This document shows positions 51,153-59,901 of a stretch of DNA of 64,000 bases, in pieces. This DNA comes from Pelagadaptatus sp034112445 (lineage in GTDB: Bacteria; Pseudomonadota; Gammaproteobacteria; Pseudomonadales; Cellvibrionaceae), in NCBI GenBank assembly GCA_034112445.1, contig JAWUVI010000009.1, forward strand, positions 113,339 to 177,338, given 5' to 3'. The position numbers were made by a program, and so were the translations under genes. The notes beneath the pieces are model-generated. The model ran no database searches. It was not told the origin of the DNA and saw only the letters and a list, made by a program, of their open reading frames with translations. Position 1 is the stretch's first letter, and each line of letters starts with the position of its first letter.

Positions 51153-51737
51153 ATGACTTTTAGCTCGCCTAAACATATTCTCGCTCACATTGTTCGGATG
51201 CGCTGTCTTGTGGCTGTCATACTTTTATGTGCTTTCAGTTCATGTGCCACAGCAGATGATGATCCAGAAGAAATCGACCAGCAGTCTCAAGTAAAAGCGG
51301 GGTTGATATACAATTTCATTAATTTTTCTCGTTGGCCTGATTCAACGGCTGCGACACAGGAATCTAAGTATACAATCTGTTTTTTAGGTGATCATCCATA
51401 CCAACAGATTTTTAACTCTGTTGGTGGTGCAACCATTCATGGCAAAGCCTTAGAGTTTATATCCCTAAATGATACTGATCTTTCTGATGAAAACTGCCAT
51501 GTACTGGTTTTTCATGCCTCTTATGAGGGTAACCCTGATAAAACATTACAGGCGTTAAGCTCTTATCCAGTATTAACCATCAGTGAAAAGCAGAGTGATC
51601 AAGCGATGATTTCGTTGAGATTCGATAAAAAAACGATGAGTTTTAACGTTAATCAAGATGCGGCAACCAAAGCTGGAATAAGTTTTAGTGCTCGGATGTT
51701 GCGTTTAGCGGCATCGATTAAAGAGGCGGGCTCATGA
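51153..51737 (+). CDS. YfiR/DUF4154 family periplasmic protein
   Basis: A protein of 194 residues (or 179 from ATG 51198, MRCLVAVILL, which is an equally good signal-peptide start). Signal peptide LLCAFSSCATA, then the YfiR/DUF4154 core VKAGLIYNFINFSRWPDS, TICFLGDHPYQQIF, DENCHVLVFH and ISFSARMLRLAASI. The two Cys near ICFLG and ENCHV fit the first disulfide of Pseudomonas YfiR. YfiR binds and silences the periplasmic part of the membrane cyclase YfiN. Here the gene overlaps the next one by 4 nt, a CHASE8-like hybrid kinase instead of a cyclase, so that kinase is its likely partner. Confidence 0.85.
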   Translation: MTFSSPKHILAHIVRMRCLVAVILLCAFSSCATADDDPEEIDQQSQVKAGLIYNFINFSRWPDSTAATQESKYTICFLGDHPYQQIFNSVGGATIHGKALEFISLNDTDLSDENCHVLVFHASYEGNPDKTLQALSSYPVLTISEKQSDQAMISLRFDKKTMSFNVNQDAATKAGISFSARMLRLAASIKEAGS

Positions 51738-54463
51738 ATATAGCTCGCGGTATTCAGCCCGATAATAAGGGTAAAAGATTTTCTTTTAAGCATTGGTTAG
51801 ACGTTCGTTCGATAAGAACAAAGCTCATCGTCATTATAATGTTTGTAACCTTGTGTGCGGTATTAGGTGGTGGGGTATTCACCCTGTATCAGCAAGATCG
51901 ACAGTACAGGTCTCAGCTGTTAAATGAAATCACAACGATTGCCAATATTTTGGCGGAAAACAGCAGGTCGGCACTTGCCTTTAATGATGCTGTTGATGCT
52001 ATAGAGGTGTTGGGTTCTTTGAAGAGTAGACCGGCTATCTCCCACGCTTATATTTTAACTCCTTCGGGGGCAGTATTTGCTCATTATACGTCTTTGGCAG
52101 AGCAGCTATCTGAAAATGATTCGCATTTTTCAGAACTAACTTTAGATGTCATTAATCATTTTACAGAATATCATTTTCACGGTAATTATTTAGAGGTCAA
52201 GGCGCCTGTTAAAATAAACGATTTGTTCTCGGGTACACTCTATATTACGACTGAATTAGATGAGTTAAATGAAGCCTTACGTCAGCAAGCTGAGTATGTG
52301 CTTGCCGTGCTTGTGGGTTTTATATTATTGGCATTTTTCTTAGCGTCGTATATGGAAAGATTTATCTCTCAGCCGCTGATTCATTTAGCCATGTTAGCCC
52401 GACGCATTGCAGAAGAAGGGGATTTGTCTTTACGTGCCAATAAATTTAATGACGATGAACTTGGCGGTTTAACCGATGATTTTAACTACATGATTGCGGA
52501 TCTTGACGCAAAAAACATCGAAGTTAAACGAAGTAACTTACGCTTTCAGACCCTATTGGAACAATCAGTTGATGCTCTGTATTTGTGCAATAAGTCGGGT
52601 CAAATCATTCAAGTTAACAACAGTTCATGTCAGTCATTGATGTATGACGAGCGTGAATTGCTAACGATGAATTTAAAGCAGATTGATACCCACTACAATT
52701 CGCATGATGATATTGAAAGTGCCTGGGGAAACTTAAGGTTGGGCGAATATGAAATCAGCTATAGCAACTATCAACGAAAAGATGGATCTATATTCCCTGT
52801 AGAGGTTCATTATGGGTTGCTGCCATTAGGCTCCGGCGCAAGTATATTGCTTTTTGCTCGTGATATTACGGACCGCAAAGAGGCTGAAGAAGCGCAACAA
52901 AAAATCAATGAGAGATTAGAAGAAATTGTCAGCGCCCGTACGCTACAGTTAAAAAAATCAAATGATGAGTTGACTAGTGCAAAAGAGAAAGCGGAGTCAG
53001 CGAATAAAGCTAAATCTGAGTTTCTCGCCAATATGAGCCATGAAATTCGTACGCCTATGAACGCGGTTATGGGTTTTACTGACTTACTGCACGATACAGT
53101 TTTGGATAAAAAACAAGAAGCCTATCTATCTTCAATTCAATCTGGTGCAAAAGGTCTGATGGTTATCATTAATGACATTCTCGATCTGTCTAAAATTGAA
53201 GCCGGCAAGATGGATCTAGAGTATGAAGCTGTAAACCTTTATCCCTTCTTAAACGATATAGAGCAACTTTTCGTTAAAAGTATGAGAGATAAAGGCTTGG
53301 ATTTTGAAATAATATTGGATTCTGATATTCCAAGCGCCGTAGTTTTTGATGAGATTAGGGTCCGCCAAATACTATTTAACCTTATTAGTAATGCCATTAA
53401 GTTTACCAAAGAAGGCTTTGTTCGTGTGCATATAGCACATGTTTTATCAGCAACGGATAAGAATAAAACCATGCTCATGCTGGCCGTGGAAGATAGCGGT
53501 ATAGGTATTGCGGACGATCAAACTGAAAAAGTATTCGGCCAGTTTTCCCAAAGTGATGGGCAAAGCACTAGAAATTATGGGGGTACAGGGTTGGGCTTAA
53601 CTATCTCAGAAAAGTTAGCTCGCATGATGGGTGGGGATCTTACCGTCAAAAGTCGTATTGGTGTTGGATCGACGTTCACTTTAACGTTACACAATATTGA
53701 TATCACACAAGAGCAAAGCGATTGTGATGATGCAGATAAAACTAAGACGGTTTTTGACTCCGCAACCATCCTCTTGGTTGACGACATAGACGCCAATAGG
53801 ATTTTAATTAAAGAGCAATTTCGTAACCAACCTATTTTGTTTGTTGAGGCGAAGAATGGTCTGGAGGCGGTGAAATTATCCAAACAGTATTTACCTGATT
53901 TGATCCTAATGGATATTAGGATGCCCGTAATGAATGGGATAGAAGCCAATCAAAATATTAAACGAGATGCGAATACGGCGAATATACCTGTTGTGGCAGT
54001 AACGGCATCTATCTCACAAGCGGATGAAGATATTGACCGCGAAGAATTCAACGGCCTGATTTATAAGCCTGTTCGAAAAAATGATTTACTTGAGGTGCTA
54101 AAGGTATATCTGCCACACCGAATAGAAAGTGCAACTACCATCGACAAACCTCAAAAAGTTAATTCTAGGCTTACTATTGAAGAGCTGAGAAGCTTGGTGG
54201 AAATGTTGAGGGCAAAGGCTGAACCATTACACCGCACAGCGATTTTAAGTGGATCGTTAGGTGATATTGAAATCTTGTCTATTTGCATTAAAGAGATAGC
54301 CGATTTCTATGAAGACGATTTGGTTTTATCTTACAGTGAAAACTTAATGAATGCGGCGGAGTTATTTGACATAGATGCACTGGAAGCGTTGCTGCCGCAA
54401 CTACCAGAATTGATTGCTAATATAGATAAACAAATAGAAACGCTGACGCAGAGTGAAACCTAA
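51734..54463 (+). CDS. Hybrid sensor histidine kinase (CHASE8-HAMP-PAS-HisKA-HATPase-REC)
   Basis: A protein of 909 residues. Two membrane helices (about 28-50 and 186-206) flank a periplasmic domain that resembles the CHASE8 sensor of YfiN (SRSALAFNDAVDAIEVL). HAMP (about 210-262), PAS (about 270-385), coiled coil, then HisKA with the phosphorylatable His in ANMSHEIRTPMNAVMGF (about 436) follow. The HATPase has GGTGLGLTISEKL, and the receiver (about 678-795) has the acceptor Asp near 727 in LILMDIRMP. About 110 C-terminal residues are not assigned. With YfiR upstream and the HD-GYP regulator one base downstream it forms a signalling operon. Confidence 0.9.
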   Translation: MNIARGIQPDNKGKRFSFKHWLDVRSIRTKLIVIIMFVTLCAVLGGGVFTLYQQDRQYRSQLLNEITTIANILAENSRSALAFNDAVDAIEVLGSLKSRPAISHAYILTPSGAVFAHYTSLAEQLSENDSHFSELTLDVINHFTEYHFHGNYLEVKAPVKINDLFSGTLYITTELDELNEALRQQAEYVLAVLVGFILLAFFLASYMERFISQPLIHLAMLARRIAEEGDLSLRANKFNDDELGGLTDDFNYMIADLDAKNIEVKRSNLRFQTLLEQSVDALYLCNKSGQIIQVNNSSCQSLMYDERELLTMNLKQIDTHYNSHDDIESAWGNLRLGEYEISYSNYQRKDGSIFPVEVHYGLLPLGSGASILLFARDITDRKEAEEAQQKINERLEEIVSARTLQLKKSNDELTSAKEKAESANKAKSEFLANMSHEIRTPMNAVMGFTDLLHDTVLDKKQEAYLSSIQSGAKGLMVIINDILDLSKIEAGKMDLEYEAVNLYPFLNDIEQLFVKSMRDKGLDFEIILDSDIPSAVVFDEIRVRQILFNLISNAIKFTKEGFVRVHIAHVLSATDKNKTMLMLAVEDSGIGIADDQTEKVFGQFSQSDGQSTRNYGGTGLGLTISEKLARMMGGDLTVKSRIGVGSTFTLTLHNIDITQEQSDCDDADKTKTVFDSATILLVDDIDANRILIKEQFRNQPILFVEAKNGLEAVKLSKQYLPDLILMDIRMPVMNGIEANQNIKRDANTANIPVVAVTASISQADEDIDREEFNGLIYKPVRKNDLLEVLKVYLPHRIESATTIDKPQKVNSRLTIEELRSLVEMLRAKAEPLHRTAILSGSLGDIEILSICIKEIADFYEDDLVLSYSENLMNAAELFDIDALEALLPQLPELIANIDKQIETLTQSET

Positions 54464-55488
54464 TGGATCAACGTATTTTTAAAATATTAGTGGTCGACGA
54501 CACCCCTAAAAATATTCAAGTCATAGCCACTTTTTTAAAGACTAAGGGCTATGAGGTGGCGTTTGCTACCAATGGAATTAAAGCTCTTGAATTGGTAGCG
54601 GTTAATGCCTTTGACTTGATCTTATTGGATATCATGATGCCAGGAATAGATGGCTATGAAACATGCCGCCGACTTAAGACTACGGCAAAAGGACAGCATA
54701 TTCCGGTTATTTTTCTTACGGCAAAAACCGATGAAGAAAGTATTATTGAGGGGTTTGACTCAGGTGGTGTCGATTATATTACTAAGCCTTTTAATCATCG
54801 TGAGCTCATATCAAGAGTGCAAACACACCTAAAATTGAAAGATTATGAAGATAATTTAGAGAAAAAAGTACACCAGTTAACTGAAGAGATCGAAGCAACT
54901 CAGCGAGAAGTTGTTTTGACTATGGGCACCATTGCTGAAACTCGCTCGAAAGAAACGGGCAATCATGTGAAGCGCGTGGGAGAGTACAGTTATATTTTTG
55001 CACTTAAATATGGTTTGGCTGAAGAAGAGGCGCGCTTACTTAGAGAGGCTTCGCCTATGCATGATCTAGGCAAGCTGGCCATCCCTGACTCTATCCTGCA
55101 TAAGCCTGGGGGGTTGGACGCCGATGAGTGGGAGATTATGAAAACCCACGCGGAGAAAGGTTATGAAATGCTGCGTTTTTCAGATCGACCCATATTGAAG
55201 GCGGCGTCTCTTATTGCCTATACCCACCATGAAAAGTTTGATGGCAGTGGTTATCCAAATAGCGTGGTGGGTGAAGATATTCATATCTATGGGCGTATAA
55301 CCGCTCTTTGTGATGTGTTTGATGCTCTTGGTAGTAGCAGATCTTATAAAAAAGCTTGGCCAGATGAAAAGATATTCGAGCTTATTCGTTCTGAGTCTGG
55401 GAAGCATTTTGATCCTAATCTAGTGGATATTTTCTTTGAGAATTTGGATGATTTTGTGACGGTCCGAAATTCTTTGGTTGATCTGTGA
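54463..55488 (+). CDS. Response regulator with HD-GYP c-di-GMP phosphodiesterase domain
   Basis: A protein of 341 residues. The receiver (1-120) has VVDDTPKNIQ and the acceptor in LILLDIMMPGIDG. A coiled linker joins the HD-GYP domain: HD in MHDLGKLAIPD (His200, Asp201), ETGNHVKRVGEYS before it, and HHEKFDGSGYP near 255-262. HD-GYP proteins hydrolyse c-di-GMP to GMP. Its start overlaps the kinase stop by one base, so phosphotransfer from the kinase probably sets phosphodiesterase activity. A terminator follows before cinA. Confidence 0.93.
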   Translation: MDQRIFKILVVDDTPKNIQVIATFLKTKGYEVAFATNGIKALELVAVNAFDLILLDIMMPGIDGYETCRRLKTTAKGQHIPVIFLTAKTDEESIIEGFDSGGVDYITKPFNHRELISRVQTHLKLKDYEDNLEKKVHQLTEEIEATQREVVLTMGTIAETRSKETGNHVKRVGEYSYIFALKYGLAEEEARLLREASPMHDLGKLAIPDSILHKPGGLDADEWEIMKTHAEKGYEMLRFSDRPILKAASLIAYTHHEKFDGSGYPNSVVGEDIHIYGRITALCDVFDALGSSRSYKKAWPDEKIFELIRSESGKHFDPNLVDIFFENLDDFVTVRNSLVDL

Positions 55489-55535
55489 TGGATCTTTAAA
55501 AAAGCTTCAAAAATCATACTTTGTTCCTATAAACT

Positions 55536-55573
55536 AAGCCCTGCATTTATAATAATGTTAGGGCTTTATTTTT
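55536..55573 (+). terminator. Terminator between HD-GYP gene and cinA
   Basis: AAGCCCT (55536-55542) pairs with AGGGCTT (55560-55566), followed by TATTTTTAT. The T tract runs into the cinA ATG at 55574, so cinA has little room for its own ribosome-binding site. Confidence 0.65.
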
Positions 55574-56068
55574 ATGTCTAATCAAGAGCTTCCAACTAAT
55601 TCTGCCTTTGAGCTGGGGCAGCTATTAACATTAACTAACCAAGTTATAGGTACAGCAGAGTCTTGTACTGGAGGGTTGATTGCTAGCGCAATTACCGATG
55701 TGCCTGGTAGCTCCGCTTGGTTTGAAGAGGGCCTGGTTACTTACGCAAATACGAGTAAATCACGGCTGTTGAACGTGGACGAAACTGTTCTAGAGCAGCA
55801 TGGTGCAGTCAGTGAATGTGTCGTAAAGGCCATGGTTATGGGGGTTTTGGCTCGAGGAGCAGATATCGCAATAGCAACCAGTGGCATTGCGGGTCCTGAT
55901 GGTGGTACAGCGACAAAGCCAGTTGGTACCGTGTGGTTTGCCTGGGGAAGTAACGAACGTCAATGTTCAGCCGTTCATGTGTTTTCAGGAGATCGCATGA
56001 GTGTTCGACAGAAGGCAACGGAGTACGCGATTCAGCAGTTAATCATTTTTTTGAAAAGCACTGTATAA
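55574..56068 (+). CDS. pncC: CinA C-terminal domain protein / nicotinamide-nucleotide amidase
   Basis: A protein of 164 residues consisting of the CinA_C domain only (no MoaB-like N-terminal domain), as in many gammaproteobacteria where it precedes recA. Motifs: GTAESCTGGLIASAITDVPGSSAWFEEGLVTY, SGIAGPDGGT, KPVGTVWFAW. It hydrolyses NMN to nicotinate mononucleotide in pyridine nucleotide recycling. The recA SOS box lies 11 nt after its stop. Confidence 0.94.
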   Translation: MSNQELPTNSAFELGQLLTLTNQVIGTAESCTGGLIASAITDVPGSSAWFEEGLVTYANTSKSRLLNVDETVLEQHGAVSECVVKAMVMGVLARGADIAIATSGIAGPDGGTATKPVGTVWFAWGSNERQCSAVHVFSGDRMSVRQKATEYAIQQLIIFLKSTV

Positions 56069-56078
56069 AAAAATAGCA

Positions 56079-56094
56079 CTGTTTGCTTGTACAG
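56079..56094 (+). promoter_or_regulatory. LexA (SOS) box of recA
   Basis: CTGT-TTGCTTGT-ACAG at 56079-56094 matches the gammaproteobacterial LexA consensus CTGT-N8-ACAG exactly in both half sites. It lies 92 nt before the recA start. Confidence 0.9.
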
Positions 56095-56185
56095 TTGTTT
56101 TTCTTGTGCTTCAATAGCTATTAACAAGTCATTACCTAGCGACATTACTTACAACAGCCAATCGATTTCAGCGTGGAGTTACAAG

Positions 56186-57226
56186 ATGGATACGAATAAA
56201 CAAAAAGCACTAGATGCAGCCTTAGGTCAAATAGAGCGCCAATTTGGTAAAGGCACTGTAATGCGTATGGGCGATAAAGAGCGTCAACGTATCCCATCAA
56301 TCTCGACCGGCTCGTTAGGTTTAGATATAGCTTTGGGTATAGGTGGCTTACCTCAGGGGCGTATTGTTGAAATTTACGGGCCAGAGTCGTCAGGTAAAAC
56401 TACCTTAACGTTACAGGTAATTGCTGAGGCACAAAAAGCTGGAGGCACTTGTGCCTTTATTGATGCTGAGCATGCTCTTGACCCTGTTTATGCTGAAAAA
56501 TTGGGCGTGAATGTTGATGATCTTATTGTTTCTCAGCCCGATCATGGTGAGCAGGCGCTTGAAGTGACTGATATGCTAGTGCGCTCTGGAGCGGTGAATG
56601 TGGTTGTGATCGATTCGGTTGCGGCTTTAACGCCTAAAGCTGAAATTGAAGGTGATATGGGCGACCACCATGTTGGTTTGCAAGCTCGGTTAATGTCTCA
56701 AGCGCTGCGTAAGATTACAGGCAATGTTAAAAATGCCAATTGTTTAGTTATTTTCATTAATCAAATTAGAATGAAAATAGGCGTGATGTTTGGCAATCCA
56801 GAAACCACAACTGGTGGTAATGCACTGAAGTTTTACTCGTCAGTTCGTTTGGATATCCGCCGTATTGGTGCGGTAAAAGATGGTGACGAAGTGACTGGTT
56901 CAGAAACTCGCGTGAAAGTGGTTAAAAATAAAGTTGCGCCTCCTTTTACTCAAACAGAATTTCAAATTTTGTATGGTAAAGGCATTAATCGTCAGGGTGA
57001 GGTGATTGATTTTGGGGTCAAGTTGGGGCTCATTGATAAGGCGGGTGCTTGGTATAGCTACCAAGGTACTAAAATTGGCCAAGGTAAAAACAATGTTGCT
57101 AAATACCTTGAAGAAAACCCAGAGATCGCTACAACAATAGAAAATAAAATACGTGAAGAGCTGTTGCCTAAAGATGAAAAAAAACCAGCAGATAAAGAAG
57201 ATACAGTGGTTGAGCTAAAAGCGTAA
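56186..57226 (+). CDS. recA: Recombinase RecA
   Basis: The open frame extends upstream, but ATG 56186 (MDTNKQKALDAALGQIERQFGKG) has GGAG 8 nt before it and gives 346 residues. Walker A is GPESSGKTT (from Gly65), Walker B VVVIDSVAALTPKAEIEGDMGD, and loop L2 FINQIRMKIGVMFGNPETTTGG. The acidic tail (DEKKPADKEDTVVELKA) is short. It drives strand exchange and LexA autocleavage. The SOS box upstream and the terminator before recX reproduce the known recA layout. Confidence 0.99.
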   Translation: MDTNKQKALDAALGQIERQFGKGTVMRMGDKERQRIPSISTGSLGLDIALGIGGLPQGRIVEIYGPESSGKTTLTLQVIAEAQKAGGTCAFIDAEHALDPVYAEKLGVNVDDLIVSQPDHGEQALEVTDMLVRSGAVNVVVIDSVAALTPKAEIEGDMGDHHVGLQARLMSQALRKITGNVKNANCLVIFINQIRMKIGVMFGNPETTTGGNALKFYSSVRLDIRRIGAVKDGDEVTGSETRVKVVKNKVAPPFTQTEFQILYGKGINRQGEVIDFGVKLGLIDKAGAWYSYQGTKIGQGKNNVAKYLEENPEIATTIENKIREELLPKDEKKPADKEDTVVELKA

Positions 57227-57262
57227 TTTTTTAGGTTAACTCTAATTGTCAGTCATGCTTAG

Positions 57263-57282
57263 GCCCCGAAAGGGGCTTTTTT
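57263..57282 (+). terminator. Terminator between recA and recX
   Basis: A GC-rich 5-bp stem (GCCCC/GGGGC) with GAAA-type loop and six T residues. In enterics a similar terminator lets only a few percent of transcripts read into recX; the arrangement suggests the same here. Confidence 0.85.
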
Positions 57283-57308
57283 GTACCAATTTAACTCTAG
57301 GCTAAGTG

Positions 57309-57845
57309 ATGTCTAAGCAAGATTATTTGGATGATCTGCGTCAACAAATTTCTGATATTGAAGCTCAGGATGTTGAGTCTGACGCAAACTTAATTAAAGT
57401 TGAACTTTCTGATCTGGATAAACGTATTCGTTGGGCGGCTATGGATTTACTGGCGCGTCGCGAGCACTCAGTGAAAGAATTAAATATTAAGTTACATAAG
57501 CGTTTCCCAGACGCACTATGCTCTATCAAAAAGTCCATAGAGTTTTTGGCGGTTGAGGGTTTGCAAAGTAATAGCCGATTTTGTGACGCCTATATCTCTA
57601 TGAGAAAAGGAAAAGGATATGGGCCTTATAGAATCGCAGAAGAGTTACGTGAGCGAGGTGTGGAGGAAGATGTGTCGTATGGGAAAATTTATAGTTCAGA
57701 TAATGACTGGTTTGATGTAGCAGAAAAGGCGTGGCGCAAAAAATTTAAAGGTTTAAAACCGTTATCGCCTAAAGAAAAATCTAAGCAAATGAGATTTATG
57801 CAATATCGGGGCTTTATGCATGATTACTTTTATAGACTTATGTAG
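57309..57845 (+). CDS. recX: Regulatory protein RecX
   Basis: About 178 residues from ATG 57309 (GTG 57306 would add one). RecX three-helix repeats are visible (AAMDLLARREHSVKELNIKLHKRF, SRFCDAYISMRKGKGYGPYRIAEELRERGV, MRFMQYRGFMHDYFYRLM). It binds in the RecA filament groove and limits RecA. The stop TAG is directly followed by an 11-bp tandem array. Confidence 0.95.
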   Translation: MSKQDYLDDLRQQISDIEAQDVESDANLIKVELSDLDKRIRWAAMDLLARREHSVKELNIKLHKRFPDALCSIKKSIEFLAVEGLQSNSRFCDAYISMRKGKGYGPYRIAEELRERGVEEDVSYGKIYSSDNDWFDVAEKAWRKKFKGLKPLSPKEKSKQMRFMQYRGFMHDYFYRLM

Positions 57846-57922
57846 TTGTTTAATGGTTGTTTAATAGTTATTTGATGGTTGTTTAATAGCTATTTGATGG
57901 TTGTTTAATAATTATGTGATTT
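57846..57922 (+). repeat. 11-bp tandem array x7 immediately after recX
   Basis: Units of TTGTTTAATGG / TTATTTGATGG type follow head to tail directly after the recX stop. Alternating versions make a 22-bp higher period (57854-57919). The array is rich in TAA, TAG and TGA in several frames. Confidence 0.85.
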
Positions 57923-58042
57923 TATATTGTGTCTCTTAAAGATCTATACGTGTCAAAAAATGACCTGTCTATCTGGTTGTGTATGATTAATATAAATACC
58001 TTCGTGATCGTTGAAATATTCGCTTTCTATTGAGAATACATT

Positions 58043-59275
58043 ATGGGTAAAACGTGCATAATCGTTGGTGCCAGCCATGCAGCTGCCCAATTAGCGCCAT
58101 CTTTACGGCAGGAAGGCTGGGAAGGAAAAATAGTAGTTATAGGTGATGAGTCTTATTTGCCTTACCAGAGGCCGCCGCTTTCCAAGGGGTTTATGGTCGG
58201 TGATAAAACGGTCGATGATTTGTTGATTCGCAAGCAAGCTTTATACGATAAATTTGATGTGGAATTTAAATTGGGCGTAATTGTTGAATCTATTGATCGC
58301 GCGAATAAAACAATTACGTTGAATAATGGTGAAAACCTTAACTACGATAAACTTGCGCTGTGTACTGGCTCGCGTGTACGCAAGGTCCCACTGCCTGGTT
58401 CAGATTTACCAGGTGTGCATTACTTGCGTGATTTGAATGATGTAGAAAATATCAAGGCTGGTATTTTGGCAGGAAATAAAGCCGTTATTATTGGTGGTGG
58501 TTACATTGGCCTAGAAACCGCGGCGTCGCTCAAAGCAATGGGCATGGATGTTACCATTTTAGAAATGGCACCAAGAGTTTTAGCGCGTGTCACAGCCCCA
58601 GAATTGAGTGAGTTTTATACTCGCGTGCACCTAGAGGAAGGTGTCAATATCCAAACTGGAGTAGCCGTGTCTGAGATTCAAGGTGAAGCTAAAGCAGAGC
58701 GTGTAGTTTGTGCCGATGGCAGTGTTTTTGAGGCAGACCTAATTGTTATTGGGGTTGGCATAATACCTAATGTTGAGCTGGCAGAAGCGGCTGGCCTTGC
58801 AGTTGAAAATGGCGTGATAGTAGATGAATTTGCATCTACCTGCGATCCAGACATTGTTGCTGCTGGTGACTGCGCCAATCATCTGAACGAGCTTTACGGC
58901 ATACGTTTACGATTAGAGTCCGTTCCTAACGCAACCGAGCAAGCAAAATCTGCAGCAGCGAGTCTGTGTGGTAAGAAAAAAGAATACAAAGCTTTACCTT
59001 GGTTTTGGTCTGATCAATATGATCTAAAGTTACAAATTGCCGGTTTGAGTCAAGGATACGATAACGTGGTCATTCGGGGTGATAAAGATACGGGTCGAAG
59101 CTTCGTGGCTTTTTACTTCAAAGACGGTAAGTTGATTTCGGCAGATTGCGTTAATCGTCCGCAAGAATTCATGATGAGCAAGAAAATTATTACGGAAGGA
59201 GTTGCGGTTGATCCTGAACGACTGGCTAATGAGGCAATAGCGCCAAAAGAGATGTTAAATGAGCTCTTTGGTTAA
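58043..59275 (+). CDS. Ferredoxin/rubredoxin reductase-type FAD-NAD(P)H oxidoreductase
   Basis: A protein of 410 residues. The FAD dinucleotide motif at the N-terminus is IVGASHAAAQLAPSLRQEG, the NAD motif IIGGGYIGLETAASLKAMGMDVTILE, and GDCANHLNELYGIRLRLESVPNATEQA the second FAD site. A reductase C-terminal domain follows (WFWSDQYDLKLQIAGLSQGYD). It belongs to the putidaredoxin/rhodocoxin/BphA4 group that passes electrons from NAD(P)H to a ferredoxin or rubredoxin of a P450 or oxygenase. No such partner is adjacent, so the electron acceptor is unknown. Confidence 0.92.
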   Translation: MGKTCIIVGASHAAAQLAPSLRQEGWEGKIVVIGDESYLPYQRPPLSKGFMVGDKTVDDLLIRKQALYDKFDVEFKLGVIVESIDRANKTITLNNGENLNYDKLALCTGSRVRKVPLPGSDLPGVHYLRDLNDVENIKAGILAGNKAVIIGGGYIGLETAASLKAMGMDVTILEMAPRVLARVTAPELSEFYTRVHLEEGVNIQTGVAVSEIQGEAKAERVVCADGSVFEADLIVIGVGIIPNVELAEAAGLAVENGVIVDEFASTCDPDIVAAGDCANHLNELYGIRLRLESVPNATEQAKSAAASLCGKKKEYKALPWFWSDQYDLKLQIAGLSQGYDNVVIRGDKDTGRSFVAFYFKDGKLISADCVNRPQEFMMSKKIITEGVAVDPERLANEAIAPKEMLNELFG

Positions 59276-59293
59276 GTGAGTTCTTTGGCTAAA
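59260..59293. repeat. 17-bp tandem duplication across the ends of two convergent genes
   Basis: TGAGCTCTTTGGTTAAG and TGAGTTCTTTGGCTAAA lie head to tail. The first carries the TAA of the flavoprotein (59273-59275). The second carries an out-of-frame TAA and, on the other strand, the TAG of the convergent gene (59289-59291). Confidence 0.85.
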
Positions 59294-59624
59294 TGAGTAT
59301 GTCGTCATCTTGCAAAAAACTGTTGTTGGTAGTCTTGAGAGAGTTCCTGAGTTTTTCACGATTGAGTAATTTAAATTGTACCGCAGGCGGCAGTTCGGTG
59401 AACATAATGTTATTTTTATCGACTAAGAGTTGAACTAAATCTTCAATAACCCGAGATAAATCTTTGTCTGATTCGGCTAATGCTTGTTCGGCGCCATGTT
59501 TTTCTTCGTCCATGAATGCAATGACATCTTTATGATCGGAATTTAGAAATTCTGTATTGTCGTTAGTAGCTTCACGCAGCAGTACAATAACCTGCCCATT
59601 TTTGTTGCGGACTGCGTATGGCAT
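59289..59624 (-). CDS. Small conserved protein ('tryptophan synthase beta-like' family)
   Basis: A protein of 111 residues. The pattern MPYAVRNKNGQVIVLLREA, LNSDHKDVIAFMDEE, DLSRVIEDLVQLLVDKNNIMFTELPPAVQFKLLNR and LRN matches a family of about 110 residues in Pseudomonas and relatives that databases call tryptophan synthase subunit beta-like. The name is not supported by any enzymatic motif. No signal or membrane segment is seen. In other genomes such genes sit near large adhesin loci, as here. Confidence 0.65.
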   Translation of the reverse strand: MPYAVRNKNGQVIVLLREATNDNTEFLNSDHKDVIAFMDEEKHGAEQALAESDKDLSRVIEDLVQLLVDKNNIMFTELPPAVQFKLLNREKLRNSLKTTNNSFLQDDDILI

Positions 59625-59901
59625 AATTGTTCCCGAGTAACTTAATTCTACGCATTTTAGACTATTTCCTTCTCCGGTGTTTTCTAAAATGCGATTGTCA
59701 TTTTATTTTTATTAATTAAAGTACGTTGCTACCTTTTGTCAGCTTATATTGAAACTGGTCTGGTTCCTTTATAAGTAAATTGTACTTGATGATTATAGTT
59801 AATATCATCAAGCTTAAATGTTGAACACAGCGCCACATACGTAGAAAAATTTGCTATAATGACCGGTTAGTCTGGCATGCTTGTTTAAAGAGATTTATTA
59901 A
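59625..59901. promoter_or_regulatory. Divergent promoter region, extended -10 for the TolC-OmpA gene
   Basis: TGCTATAAT at 59852-59860 is an extended -10 (TGnTATAAT); the -35 region is poor. The rest of this 277-bp gap shows no dyad or ORF I would support. Confidence 0.55.

Noticed and set aside
53575..53949. A 124-codon minus-strand frame inside the hybrid kinase
   Set aside because: It lies opposite the ATPase/receiver coding sequence and shows no protein-like motif.
55489..55573. Possible attachment site or direct repeat matching the mutS side of the accessory block
   Set aside because: Only a few AT-rich bases (CTTTAAAAA) are shared, which is not enough to claim an att site.
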